Positions 12,346 to 23,395 of a DNA stretch of 64,000 bases are shown here, piece after piece. Source of the stretch: Acanthacorydalis orientalis (Eukaryota; Arthropoda; Insecta; Megaloptera; Corydalidae); the NCBI GenBank assembly GCA_034766995.1, contig CM068318.1:3763001-3827000 (forward strand), read 5' to 3'. A program made the translations under genes and the position numbers. Numbering within the stretch: position 1 is the first letter of the stretch; every line of letters starts with the position of its first letter. The notes beneath the pieces were generated by a model. It saw only the letters and a list, made by a program, of their open reading frames with translations, was not told the origin of the DNA and did not search any database.

Positions 12346-12857
12346 GTCTTTTGTAGTCAATTTATGGAACTCGAAAATCTCAATCAATTTCTTTATAAAT
12401 AATTAAAAAAGTATATAGAAGTCTGTTGATGAAATATTACATATATATATATATATAAACATTTTCATTAAATATGGTCCTCCTTTACTGAAATTCGACT
12501 GGACCTAAATACATGAATATTTTAAACACTTTTTCCATTTTGAAAACACTGTTCATGCACTTCACTCATCAATTAAAAAAATGATCAATTATCATTTTTA
12601 TTGGACGTGTTTAATCCTGATTGTCCTTAGGAAGATGAAATATTCATTTGTGAAAGTGAATTTAGCCAGCAGTAAAAAAAAATAAACAATCAGCATAGTT
12701 TTAGATGAGTATGAAACTCTATGAAACTCTCTTGTGACAAAACATTTTTCTTAAAAATACCGAATCTATGAAACAATACTGTAATTTCTGAAGTAAAATC
12801 TAGGGTTCACTTTTATATTATCTTAATGATAAAATAAACTGGAAAATAGAATTGCTT
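12346..12857. other. AT-rich stretch with an FB-1 outer end
   Basis: A short (TA)n run lies at 12440-12459. At 12640-12668 ttcatttgtgaaagtgaatt followed by tagcc matches the outer end of FB-1 B arms, so a decayed copy probably lies at 12540-12670. Confidence 0.45.
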
Positions 12858-13022
12858 TCATTTCATAAATGAATTCTTTTTTCACTCCACCAGTCACAGA
12901 ATTATTTCTGTCGCTCATTGAAATGCACATTAGAAATAATCAAAGAATTTCAGTAATAATTTATTGAACGATCGAATTGTTTCGGTTTGTGGAGTGAAAC
13001 AATATTTTTTTTATGAAAATCA
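12858..13022. repeat. FB-1 truncated inverted pair
   Basis: A short A-arm start (cataaatgaattcttttttc, actccaccagtcaca) is followed after a few bases by a B arm: atgcacattagaaataatca, ataatttattgaacgatcga, tttcggtttgtggagtgaaa. The centre of the foldback is deleted. Confidence 0.7.
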
Positions 13023-13763
13023 ATATTTTTGTTGGTCTAGATTTCTGTACCACAACTTTAATCCATTTTGACTTTGACACACCCGACCATAAATTAAATT
13101 AAAGTTCCCCGCCGTCAAAACTGCACTTTTAATCACGCAAGTAAATTAGACAAGAGATGAAAACAAATTAAAAATGTATCACAAAGTTATAGTCTTTGTA
13201 TCCGGTGACGTTCTGTGTATAAATTCGCTTCGGGTTTTCATTACTGTGTTAACGTTGTACCACGATTCTAACGGAAGACACATGTCGATGACACCAAACG
13301 TCGACGAACTAAATTAACAAATATTTATATTATGCCTTCCGTATCATCTTTACAATGCTTATAATCTATTTCGTGTAATTTAATCTTCATTGTTTTCGGT
13401 TCAAAATATGTTTACACGACGGAGAATATCGTTTCTAATGAAATGTAAAACGACATGCTGTAAATTTTAAACGTAGGACGGTTTCTGTTCAGTCTTTCGT
13501 GTTGGAGGTCTTTCGAGATTTCTTAAAAAATATCTCAGTCAATTTTAATTTAACGTTATTTTTTCTTTGACTGTTTTATGAGTTATTTTAAACAAAATGC
13601 ATTACTTATGGAATCATTCAATATTTGAAAAAAAAATATTTTTAATTTTTTGATACATTTTATATTTTTTTTAATACTTTAAAATATATTTATTTTGCAA
13701 TAGAGTTCAGTTATAATCTTCAACAAATATATCCATTATATTTTCATTTAGTATAAATTGATT

Positions 13764-13766
<3 letters not shown>
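13023..13766. other. Non-coding stretch
   Basis: The part at 13080-13500 is less repetitive and carries scattered CpGs; the rest is A/T-rich. No gene recognised. Confidence 0.45.

Positions 13767-13825
<59 letters not shown>
13767..13825. repeat. (TA)n microsatellite, about 59 bp
   Basis: Pure TA run. Confidence 0.95.
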
Positions 13826-13828
<3 letters not shown>

Positions 13829-14215
13829 TACACGTCATACAAACAAAGCTGCCATACAGTCATAGCTGCTACGCAAGTCATTTATAAAACAAGTAGATTG
13901 TTCTAGAACAATCTAGAGAGTAAACTAATCAACATAGTAGGCTTGGACAGTTATCGACAGGATTTGTTCTGACAACAAAAACAAGAGTATACGCGTAAAA
14001 GTTAGTTATTGTGTGGAAACTATTGTGAAGAACTGTGTAGAACTTATCGCGTGATAATTAAATAAATTAATCTTTATTCAAATAAATAAAAGTTATTCAA
14101 AACACTTTTGGACAAAGTATAAATGTACTCTGGTGACAGCGGCTACAAATCAGTCATCAAGGTCGACCATCGGACACCAAAGGGAACCGTCCTGGCAACC
14201 AACGCCTCAGGTATA
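13826..14215 (+). mobile_element. LTR-retrotransposon fragment, candidate
   Basis: Begins TG (tggtacacgtcatac). It carries a perfect 22-bp palindrome at 13894-13915 with core TTCTAGAA, then GTG-rich sequence, two aataaa boxes at about 14060-14092 and a CA end near 14103. A short leader with tggtgacagcggc follows, and a 30-codon open frame starting at 14123 ends at a (TA)n tract. This order resembles LTR, primer-binding site and start of gag in insect LTR elements. No second LTR and no pol motif is present, so the call rests on layout. Confidence 0.35.
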
Positions 14216-14218
14216 CGA

Positions 14219-14308
14219 CAATATATATATGTATATATATATATATATATATGTATATATGTGTGTGTATGTATATATATATATATATTTTGTTATACCC
14301 ACATATAT

Positions 14309-14382
<74 letters not shown>
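14219..14382. repeat. Compound (TA)n/(TG)n tract
   Basis: About 160 bp of TA runs with TATG and GTGTGT interruptions. Long Tyr-Ile open frames in several readings across it are artefacts. Confidence 0.95.
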
Positions 14383-14639
14383 TGAAATATCTGAACACAT
14401 CAATTTCCACGTATCGACATCCCATAAGTGTGTTATCGACATTTGTGTGGTGTAATTCCTCGCGGAACACTCGATAATAAAACTTTTAATTTCGCGGTGG
14501 AAGGTTCCGTGCAAAAAAAGTCCTTGATCCAGCCGTCATATATAGTTATCGACGACATGTGATCAAAACACACTTTTTCGAGAAGCAGAAATTTGTCGGT
14601 TCGATTGACCCAATTATGCAGTAAGAAGTTCAGATAACA

Positions 14640-14890
14640 AATTTAAAGAGTTCGGTCGTCTCGGTGTACTTTTTTCTCCGTTGACTTTCCCATCCGGTCA
14701 TGTATATTCAATACGTAGGCGACGACATCACGACGGGCGTCACAGTGCTGTGAAGCCGACGTCGACGACGACGGGCCGAACTTTTGCACTATTTCCATAT
14801 TCATGTAATTTGTGTGGAGGTAGATGCGGGGCGACTGGCATCGCGCTGTCAGCGCAACGTCGTGCAATGATAATTTTGTGTCTGGAGGTG
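14640..14890 (+). promoter_or_regulatory. CpG-rich patch, possible exon or enhancer
   Basis: Complex sequence with many CGs (gacgtcgacgacgacgggcc) and a donor-like ctggaggtgagatg at about 14881-14894. A 95-codon frame starts at 14681 and continues past the donor-like site to 14968; no domain is recognised. It could be a regulatory element or an untranslated exon. Confidence 0.3.
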
Positions 14891-15984
14891 AGATGTTTGT
14901 TCAGGAAATTACTTATTCAAATATTTTTAATGACATTAAGTGGATCTTATTCATTTGGAATGGAATAGTTTAGGCGTATGAACGTATATTTATTTCGTCG
15001 ACGGTATTTCAATTATGATAATTCGTTTATAACGAGTTTATTATTTTTACGACAGTAATATAACAAACATGCCTGAAAATTATATGTTTTCATTTCTCAT
15101 ACTATTGTTATAACTATATTACATTGTTCTCGTTTCTCTTTACAAGCATCAACTTTCACAAGGAAAGAAAATCAAATTAACTTCAAGACGAGTAATGCTA
15201 GAATACTAGATATTCGATTACATTTTCAGATTGTACTTATTGATTTACCTTCAATCTCTTTTCAATAAACTTTGAACATAAAAATACATATATTTATATA
15301 TTTTGCAAACATGTATATATATATATATATATATGTATATATTTGTATGTATGTGTAATAAAAAACGTTCTATATTTCAGTGCATTTAACATTTTTATAT
15401 TTCATTTTGTACGAGAAAAGGTTTTACATGTACATAAAAAAGGTTCTTCGCGTAACATCAGAGACGATGCTTAGAGATGGTTTTCAGTATCTGTATTTTT
15501 TTTTGTTTATTCGCTTTAAGAGCGTTTCTATATTTTCTTCAGGGATGTATTCTTTAAAAGGATAAGTGTACGTATACACTATCGGGGTTTTTTTTTCAAA
15601 TAAGTTGCAGTATTTTAAACTGTACTGTAAAAGTACTGTAACAGTGTAAATAAAATTTATAGAATTATCTGTATCAAAGATTTGTCTTAAACAACCGTTC
15701 AGTGTATTTTATACTTGAAATAAAATATACTGATTTCAAATATCCTTTTCTGTGAAAGTTAATGTGACGTGATGATGCGATATTTAACATCTGTTCAGAT
15801 TTCTTATATATAAAAAAATATATATTTATCTCTTCCGCGTTTAATTTTACAGCAAGGACCAGGATGATGATATTATTTTCCTGAAATAAAAAAATAAAAA
15901 TGTACTTAAATTCGAACAGCGTAAAAAGACCGTGGTTTATGGTACACACTTAAAATGTTTTATTGTATTCACGAAACTAGTGGC
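14891..15984. other. AT-rich non-coding stretch
   Basis: Contains a (TA)n tract at 15311-15347. No gene recognised. Confidence 0.5.
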
Positions 15985-16260
15985 TACCTATAAAACAGAG
16001 AACGGTATTAAAAGCACTGCATAAATGGCGACAAAAAAGGTTTATACTCGCGCCCCACGCTCCATAGGCGTCACGATCATAAATTTGTCGCGCTGCGGCC
16101 ACTTTAATAGAAAAAATTAAGCCTGTAAGACCGCGAAAAACACGATCCGGCGACCGTAAAGTATGTCGACCGCCTCGTCGGTCTAAAAGTGTGCAAGATC
16201 CGACCGACGCTCGATCGTTTCGTAACAATGCCGTCACATATCGCCTGCTTTTCACGCTGT
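15985..16260. promoter_or_regulatory. Complex CpG-containing patch, candidate conserved element
   Basis: About 270 bp of low-repeat sequence with ataaatggcgac, ccataggcgtcacgatcata, cgctgcggccactttaatag and cgaccgcctcgtcgg. Such word content (ATAAA, GCCAT, CG-rich cores) is typical of insect developmental enhancers and Polycomb-type elements, but no defined binding-site cluster can be proved by eye. Confidence 0.3.
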
Positions 16261-16525
16261 ATTATCGATAAATGGGACTCGATATGATCAGACGAACAGG
16301 TCCGAAAAGAATTAAGGAAAGTATTTTCATTCTTGCGATCCGAGAGATCATCTGATGCGAAACTAAGTGAAATTTACTCGAAAGAGGGAATGTTTAAAAC
16401 TTGGATATTTTTTTCATGAAATTCTGTTTACAGTTAAAATTTAATTATGATAACTATTTATTACAATAAATTGTTGCTTTTAAAAAAACTTATTTTATAG
16501 TAAAACTTTACAATTCTGATACTAT
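16261..16525. other. Non-coding stretch
   Basis: Nothing recognised. Confidence 0.5.
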
Positions 16526-16680
16526 GGCTAAATTCAATCTCGCAAATTTTTCCTAACCACACAATCTATAAAAAAAAAACAGATCAAAAATATTGAATAT
16601 AATTATTGATCATCTGTTTGTTGATTATACACATTTCGATGACAATTCCATCATCTTCAGAACACCAAGGTACAGAAAGA
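16526..16680 (+). repeat. FB-1 A arm, near full length
   Basis: Runs from the outer end ggctaaattcaatctcgcaa through cagatcaaaaatattgaata, attattgatca, acacatttcgatgacaattc and catcatcttcagaacaccaa to ggtacagaaa. Useful as a reference arm of about 155 bp. Confidence 0.8.
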
Positions 16681-16764
16681 ATTTTATCATTAGTAAGGTG
16701 AAGAAAGAATTCATTTGTAAATTTATATTTTTCCAAAAATGGTTTCGTTTATCGCTACAAGATG

Positions 16765-17071
16765 TAAAAATAATTCGTTTTCTTTAAATTAAGCATAACT
16801 ATTTTAAATTAAAATAATTTGTCATTGTGTATTCAGTTGGTAATAAGTTAATATCTCAAGTACAAATAAACTATTCATTCATTAAATTAATTATAATTTA
16901 CATCTTGGACATAGATTTGTTTCTTTTCAAACCAGATATAATATGTAAAAATTAATTCTGTACCTTTAAATCGAACCAGTCATAACTCCATTTTAAATTG
17001 AAATATTTTCTCATCATTTTCGGATTTTCAAGTGTCATTTTTAACATTTAAAAACACTATATATCTTGGTC
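16765..17071 (-). repeat. DR-2 dispersed family, copy b plus a partial duplicate
   Basis: Reverse complement of the 4825-5058 copy over the full length: gaccaagatatatagtgttt at the right end, tgacacttgaaaatcc, ggagttatgactggttcgat, acagaattaattttta, and aaaagaaacaaatctatgtc. A second partial copy of the middle block lies at 16765-16827 (aagcataactattttaaatt). Confidence 0.75.
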
Positions 17072-18082
17072 AAACAAAATAGGCGTTAAAAAAGCATAAT
17101 ATTAGGCATTACATACTTTTCTCATTCCAATTGAAAAAAAAATGCTGGAAAACCCGAGAGAATTGCTATTCAGCTTTGAAGGAAGGTATTGTGATGCATA
17201 AAACATAAAAAAAAATTTTAAACCAGTAGAAGAGATCCGAAAATGTATTACGAATTCCTTGACTCAAATCCACCATATTTTTTTGACAAGGGATTCGACC
17301 AGACAGATGGAGTCAAGTTATACAAAATAATGTGGGGTGAATTTGAAATGTACTCCATTTTTCCGTAACCATTTATTTTCTATAAAAAAAGGACCTAATC
17401 AATTCGTACACCAAATAAAACGATATAGAATAAAAATCTGAATTTCACTTCAAAAAGAACATTGTTTTCTCACGGTTTCCAGGATATATGTTTTATTACA
17501 ACAAACTTTTTGGCACTGCGGCGGAATTCGTTCATCAAAAACGTTTCTAGTTCCTTTTATACCAGGAATAAAAATGTATATATCAGGTCAAACAATTTTA
17601 TAGTTCTAAAATCGGAATGACGTGCGAAACGTGTTCTATTTGCCAACTAGTTATAAAATTTAAGACCGTATCAATATCTCATAAATAACTTCCGACATTA
17701 ACTGCTAACATAAAGTTGAATTATTGAATATTAAAGATATTAAAAACCATTACACACACACACGCGAAACTCCCTCGTCGAAATGATGTATTGTTTAAAG
17801 TATTTCCGTGTTGCGATGGCGCGCTAAATCTAAATTGCAAAAATAAATTCGTACCGTTACATATTTAACGATGCTCTCGCCGATAACAATTACAAACCTA
17901 ATAAATTCGAAACGTTTATCGGGCTAAAATTTCAAACGAAGAATATAAACCATCCGAAACATAGTTTTCGTACGGAATATACTGCAGCCACTTTCATGCT
18001 AAATAGATTTTCTTCTAATATCTGATCAACTCTGCTCGTTCGCATGGCTCCAAATGATAATGTGAACGTTTCATGGTCTGTA

Positions 18083-18084
<2 letters not shown>
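17072..18084. other. Non-coding stretch
   Basis: No gene recognised. The last 300 bp (17760-18060) is less repetitive with several CpGs (tgcgatggcgcgctaaatct) and could hold regulatory sequence. Confidence 0.45.

Positions 18085-18133
<49 letters not shown>
18085..18133. repeat. (TA)n microsatellite
   Basis: TA run of about 49 bp. Confidence 0.95.
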
Positions 18134-18138
<5 letters not shown>

Positions 18139-18302
18139 AGAATCGAAACGAACGAAATTATTTAATGGGACGTTGAAATATGGCACTAAAGAGGTGCACA
18201 CGTACAAAACAAAAACACGGTAGGCGGTAACGTTTGTGAAACAATGGAAAGAATTGTGCAAATTGAAAGAACTATACATACACTCATTCGCACACTTTAA
18301 CA

Positions 18303-18308
<6 letters not shown>

Positions 18309-18376
<68 letters not shown>
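18309..18376. repeat. (TA)n microsatellite, about 68 bp
   Basis: Together with the tract at 18085 it produces the longest open frame of the window (185 codons, minus strand), which is an artefact. Confidence 0.95.
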
Positions 18377-18380
<4 letters not shown>

Positions 18381-19587
18381 GTATCGTACAAGAATTAAGC
18401 ACGTATTGTGTGAATTGTCCGCCCTCGTTTTCATCTATCATGATATAAACTCGAATGTATATATATATGTTCAAACAAAAACAATCCATTAGCGATTTTG
18501 AAGTGAAATTTAATTAAAAGCTAATATGATTTTGGAACTGTTATTTATCAAAAATAAACTTAATTGCTTGCTGGGAGCCAGGCAAACAAATTTTAATAAC
18601 ATTGTTACACTCGCTTCTTTATATTGGATGCAGATATTTTTAGAATTGTGTACAAAGCAGAAAATTGAACGTCAGTCTGTAATTGGAACACTGCAAAAAT
18701 TTCATACAGAAATCGCTCTAAAACGCAATTACAGCGCAGACGGAACGCCGCTCGAAAATATGTTTATGTAATGCGAACGTATCATAATTTCATGCTTTCA
18801 TGTAGATCGGTACAGGTTCGATGTGTCGGTCGTGCGGAAGCCCTTCAAGTATGACTTTTGTACGGGCGACACGATTCGTTTCTGTGGAATGATGTTTCGA
18901 CTTGTACGTGAACTCTCTTTTTTGTTTTCAATAAGGAAATCGTTCGGTCTGTATGTATATCGCGAATCCGGTTTAATTTTATCTACATGCATCTATTCGT
19001 AAGTACTGTCTGCTTTACAATCTCCGAACGTTTTTCATTATACATCGAACTTATTTACATTTAAATTCTTCTCTTCTTTGAACAGACATATCGTCTGTCT
19101 TTTACTTTTTATTCTTTTTCTATATTTCAAGAATCTTATTATCTTTTTACATCTGTAATGTTATCTGTGAAATATATTGTATTTTTAAAATCTTGACTTA
19201 AATTTAAACACTCATTTTTTGACTGTTGTATTTTTAAATTATATACTCAGTATATTTGAAAATTCAAAATTTTTTATAAAAATCGGAATTTAAGTCATAG
19301 CTTTATGATTAATTTTTTTTAAAAAAAAATACATACATTCCTTAAAATATGATTAAAAAATCATCAATCTATTTAAACCAATAGAATGATTTTTCCATGG
19401 GTATTCTATAGCTTCACTGGCTGAACAATGAGAAGCGATTCTATCTGAGAAAAATCTTGCACCATTAAATAATAATTCCAACTCACAAGACTATCAATAA
19501 ATTCGAGTTGGTTGCATGAAAAATGGCAATGATACATAATATTGTCTCGGGAGCCACACTGAGTAGCTTTGGGAGCCGCAGTTAGTA
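18377..19587. other. Non-coding stretch
   Basis: An 81-codon frame at 18526-18771 has mixed codon use but no recognisable domain. Nothing else seen. Confidence 0.45.
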
Positions 19588-19810
19588 CATTTCAATTGCT
19601 ATGCCATCATTCTCAAAGCACTGAAGTCTAAAAAACAAACTGTTTTTTTTTTCTGTACCCCAACGCTCTGGTTGTGTTGATATCATCATTTTAATATATA
19701 TATAGATCAATCAAAAATGAGCAATAATAACTTATTAAAAATTTTAGGCCAAAAAGATTTTTAATGTTTGTGGAATGAGAAAATGTTAATGTGTGAAATA
19801 AATTTTAATT
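19588..19810 (-). repeat. FB-1 rearranged copy, mainly B arm
   Basis: A short A fragment (attgctatgccatcattctc, aaagcac) is followed by a B arm: ttctgtaccccaacgctctg, ttgatatcatcat, gatcaatcaaaaatgagcaa, taataacttattaaaaattt, tgtttgtggaatgagaaaat. A short TA run sits inside. Confidence 0.65.
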
Positions 19811-20799
19811 GTAAACAGTTATATTGTTCTAACAATTTCGCAAATTACCAATAAAAATAATAACAAATAGAATAAAAAAAAAGTGTCTCGTGATAAAATA
19901 GTACCTGAAGAATATGAATCGACCGAAAAAAAATACGATAAAAAATATTGCAAATTATTTGAACAATCCCTCTGAAAAAAGAGAACACGTCTCGATCAAT
20001 AGAAACGCATTAATATAAATGTAGTACACGTAACAATACTCGGAATATGAAATGATCCCCGTGTGTAATGTACTATCAATACCGAACTGATCGTGTTTAA
20101 TGTTCACATTGAACCATTGTCGTTATAAACATCACAAAAATGTTCAAGCCATACATCATACTTTTATATAATATCGATTATGATGATTCATCAATCACTT
20201 ATGCTCTAAATTAAAATATGACGTGGTTCCCTTTTGTTATTTAAATAAGTTTTTCATACAGACAAATGATGTTTTCGCTGTCAAGTGCGTTACGGTGAAA
20301 ATTCATCGTAGAAAATGCATTAAGGACGAAATTGCTTTAATAAATAATAATAGGTGCGACAGAAAGGTAAACGAACGCACACAAAAAAGTATCAATTCTT
20401 TAATTCGTCGACGGTGTTCAAAGATGCTGTCGACTGTCACGACTAATATGGCACGAAAGAGATCAGTTTCCATTACCGCACTGCATCCCGTCTTGTGGAT
20501 GGGCGTTGCTGCTCTTTATTTTATTAAAATAAAGTACGTCCGATGTGTATTTCTCCAACATGTATCATGTGTCTGTCTAGGAATGTAAAAATAGAACGTT
20601 TTCTCGAACAAAATTCATATAGCAACGCATGCTTAATTGCTGTCTGTTTTCGGAATTTTATTCGCTGGGACATGTTTTTAAATTGAGACTCGTATAGCAC
20701 TAATAAAATATTTTTGAGAATATTTTTTTTCCTACAAAAGGGATTTTTATTAATTCTGTACAAAATTTTCCCACATTGATAACAAATACAATATATCTA
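19811..20799. other. Non-coding stretch
   Basis: A 121-codon frame at 20223-20588 has no signal, domain or family resemblance that I can identify and is not called as a gene. The sequence at 20220-20640 is less repetitive than average. Confidence 0.45.
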
Positions 20800-20831
20800 T
20801 TAGGTTGTCAGAAAAATAATTACAGTTTATG
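20800..20831 (+). mobile_element. mariner-type terminal repeat, solitary
   Basis: ttaggttgtcagaaaaataa followed by ttacagttta resembles the mariner ends at 63647 and 63922 (ttgggttggtgcaaaaataa) with a few substitutions. It is preceded by TA. No transposase is found beside it. Confidence 0.4.
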
Positions 20832-20907
20832 ACCATCAAATCATAGGAATTTTCCATACAGGAAAAAAATCGTTATATTGTATCATAGATAGCATTTAAT
20901 TGGATTA

Positions 20908-21023
20908 CAGATGATTTTTTCTCGTTTCACAAACCACAAGAAAAATCTGATCATTGTTTAATCTCCTCATTCAAATTTATATGATGATACCATCATCTTC
21001 AGAGTATAAAGGTACAGAAAAAT
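20908..21023 (+). repeat. FB-1 A arm
   Basis: gattttttctcgtttcacaa, accacaagaaaaatctgatc, taccatcatcttcagagtat, aaaggtacagaaaaa. The middle core is decayed. Confidence 0.75.
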
Positions 21024-22340
21024 CAGATCTATCTGCTCGTTGCCTCTCTAAAGATAATGGCTTCACTGTCTAAATACACATTATCCCTAATCAAGTATAA
21101 AATATTTAATTATAAAAAGAAATATCTAATTTTCAGTAACTTAAAATTCATTTGTAATGGAAGAAAGATCACATTTATAAACTTAAAGTGAAAAATTTGA
21201 GATGGAATGTTAATTAATGTTTAATTTTCAATAAAAGCTCAAGAGCTTGGAATGAATTGAAATCTTGCAGTGTATGGACGATTTACATCTAACAAAGGAC
21301 TTAAACTGAGAATTTGTAATAATTTTATTTGGTGAAATAGAAAAATGTACTTTTTAATTGTACTGTATAAAAACATACTAAAACTTTGACAAATATTCAT
21401 ATAAATTATCATCAATAGTTTAAATGTGACACGAATGTTGAATTAAGTGATAAAGAATCGAGTTTGAGTCAAAGTAATAAATGAATGTTTTTATATATAA
21501 AAAAAAAACAAAGAATGAGTGGTAATTGAAAGAATAGAAAATAGTTACAGTCGAGTTTATACAATTCAATAAAAGTATTCGTTAAGCATATGTAAAAAAA
21601 ATCATTTTATAAAAGAAAAACACCATCCGACCGGCACAAGTTTCGATCATTAATATGCGTTATACACTGTTTAAATTTCTAACGACCAATATATTACAGG
21701 CTCGCCGGTTTTTATATCACAGGACAACAAACACAACAATCAACAATATAATGACATCGGGAAAAAATACAATTAATCATCGGCGTTTTTGTTGCGCGCC
21801 CGAGTAACCGAACGGGCAGCCGAGTCGGATAATTAGTATCCATATTTCCTGTAATGGATTATTCCATAATCGTAGTTGTAGATGTTATTCACCGTTTTGC
21901 TTTTTGTTTTTAAATGTGCCGAGTGTGCATGTATGTATGGATGGAGTTCGCACGCTTTTTCATAAGCGTCGACGAAAAAACCCCCCGACGTGCCATAATA
22001 TAGATTGTGGTATTCTAAAATGTACATAATTTTAAATATATGTGTTTACATTATAATATATTCTACTTTATTGCTCATTATATTTTCAATTCAAAATCTC
22101 ATTAGGTGTATGAAGCTGTTTGAGTTCGTGGTAAATTAAATGCGGCTGTGTGTTTGTACACGAGCTCGATTTTAAATAAGTAACGAATAGTGATTATGAT
22201 TTACGATTATTGCTCGTTGCGCTGACTTTTTAAGTCGTATCAGTCGACAATAACAGTCGTTTCAAACAAGTTTACGACCGCTGGAAAAGTTTTCCATTAA
22301 CCACACACATGTATACATCTATTAATGCATATATATACAC
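21024..22340. other. Non-coding stretch
   Basis: Mostly A/T-rich. Between 21630 and 22270 the sequence is more complex (gttgcgcgcccgagtaaccg) and could be regulatory. No gene recognised. Confidence 0.45.
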
Positions 22341-22690
22341 AGACTGTCTCAAAAATCACTATCTATTTTGAAACATAATGGGAATTCAGAAAAGCGGGCT
22401 TAAGACATGAAAAATGTATTTCATTCAAAGAATTAATGCCATTTATGCATGTCTGCATATGGCGACCGTCAGTGTTTCTACAGAATTCAAAGTGAGAAAT
22501 TACATTTGAGGTGTTGTTTTCTGAACTGCTTCGATAATACGATTTCGATGTTCGGCTACATAACTAATTCTTATACCAGTGTACACCTTAGACTTACTGA
22601 AACCGCGGACAAAAAATCTACTGGTGTTGAATCAGGTGAACGTACTGACCATGGTCATGGTCGTGGTTCATGTGTTCTTTTTCTACCAAC
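22341..22690 (-). mobile_element. Tc1/mariner-superfamily element, 3' remnant
   Basis: The outer end cagactgtctcaaaaatcac follows TA, as expected for a terminal repeat. On the minus strand the inner part reads AEHRNRIIEAVQKTTPQM, close to the RIIEA..TITPEM motif near the C-terminus of a group of insect DDE transposases. The rest of the transposase is missing and the frame is broken. Confidence 0.5.
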
Positions 22691-22696
22691 CTAACG

Positions 22697-22700
22697 TATA

Positions 22701-22753
<53 letters not shown>
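22697..22753. repeat. (TA)n microsatellite
   Basis: TA run of about 57 bp joining two transposon fragments. Confidence 0.95.
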
Positions 22754-22755
<2 letters not shown>

Positions 22756-22861
22756 TGGAAAACTGTGGAAAAGAGAGGCACTGAATCGAACAAAATGGAA
22801 AATCATGGAAGAGGCCTTTATCCAGCAGTGGATTAACAGGGGCTGAAGATGATGATGATGA

Positions 22862-22863
<2 letters not shown>
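22754..22863 (+). mobile_element. RTE-type non-LTR retrotransposon, 3' end
   Basis: One frame reads [20 protein letters not shown] followed by QQWINRG and a stop. This resembles the end of RTE-clade reverse transcriptase polyproteins (DR..W..I.EA.IQQW). It is followed by a (GAT)n/(ATG)n tail rather than poly(A), also typical of RTE. Everything upstream is lost, as in 5'-truncated insertions. Confidence 0.55.

Positions 22864-22954
<91 letters not shown>
22864..22954. repeat. (TA)n microsatellite, about 91 bp
   Basis: Among the longest pure TA runs of the window, directly after the (ATG)n tail. Confidence 0.95.
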
Positions 22955-22957
<3 letters not shown>

Positions 22958-23154
22958 TCTTCACAATTCTTTGAGATGCTATCCTTATTGTAAGGATTCT
23001 GTTATAATTTTACTGTTATAATCATTTATTTAAACTATTTAATAGATTTTCAGCATGAGATAAATTTAATCGGAGATTAACCTTTCTTTCTTATAAAATA
23101 ATCATCTGTTGAAAACTAAATTGAAAAATCCTAAATATGATTAGTGAATGTTTC

Positions 23155-23395
23155 ATTTTTATAAAATATTTCGTATTTTTTATAAATAATATATATTCAA
23201 TATAACGACAGTACTGATTTTCCGTTTTATTTTTTTATTAAATCCGCTTGAATGTTATTTATTTCTCTGTACACGAACCGCGTAACGCTCGTTTCGTTCC
23301 ATTTTTCAAAATTAAAAATCCAGTCTAATCGAAATAGATGTGCCCAATTCCACGCCGTGCTTAATCTCCAATTAATTCGAATCAAATAGAGTGGA
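23155..23395 (+). repeat. Diverged direct duplicate, copy 1
   Basis: Matches 25620-25868 in order: acagta..gattttc, ttattaa.t.cgcttgaat, atttttcaaaattaaaa, aatcgaaatagatgtg, ccaattccac and ttaatctccaattaattcga. Distance is about 2.47 kb, same strand. Confidence 0.7.

Noticed and set aside
14123..14477. Overlapping frames of 110 and 114 codons
   Set aside because: Mostly (TA)n/(TG)n read as protein; only the first 30 codons are non-repetitive, and these are discussed under the LTR candidate.
17932..18489. 185-codon open frame, the longest in the window
   Set aside because: Much of it is two (TA)n tracts read as Tyr-Ile; no domain in the rest.
20223..20588. 121-codon frame as a gene
   Set aside because: No recognisable family, no exon context, codon use typical of background.
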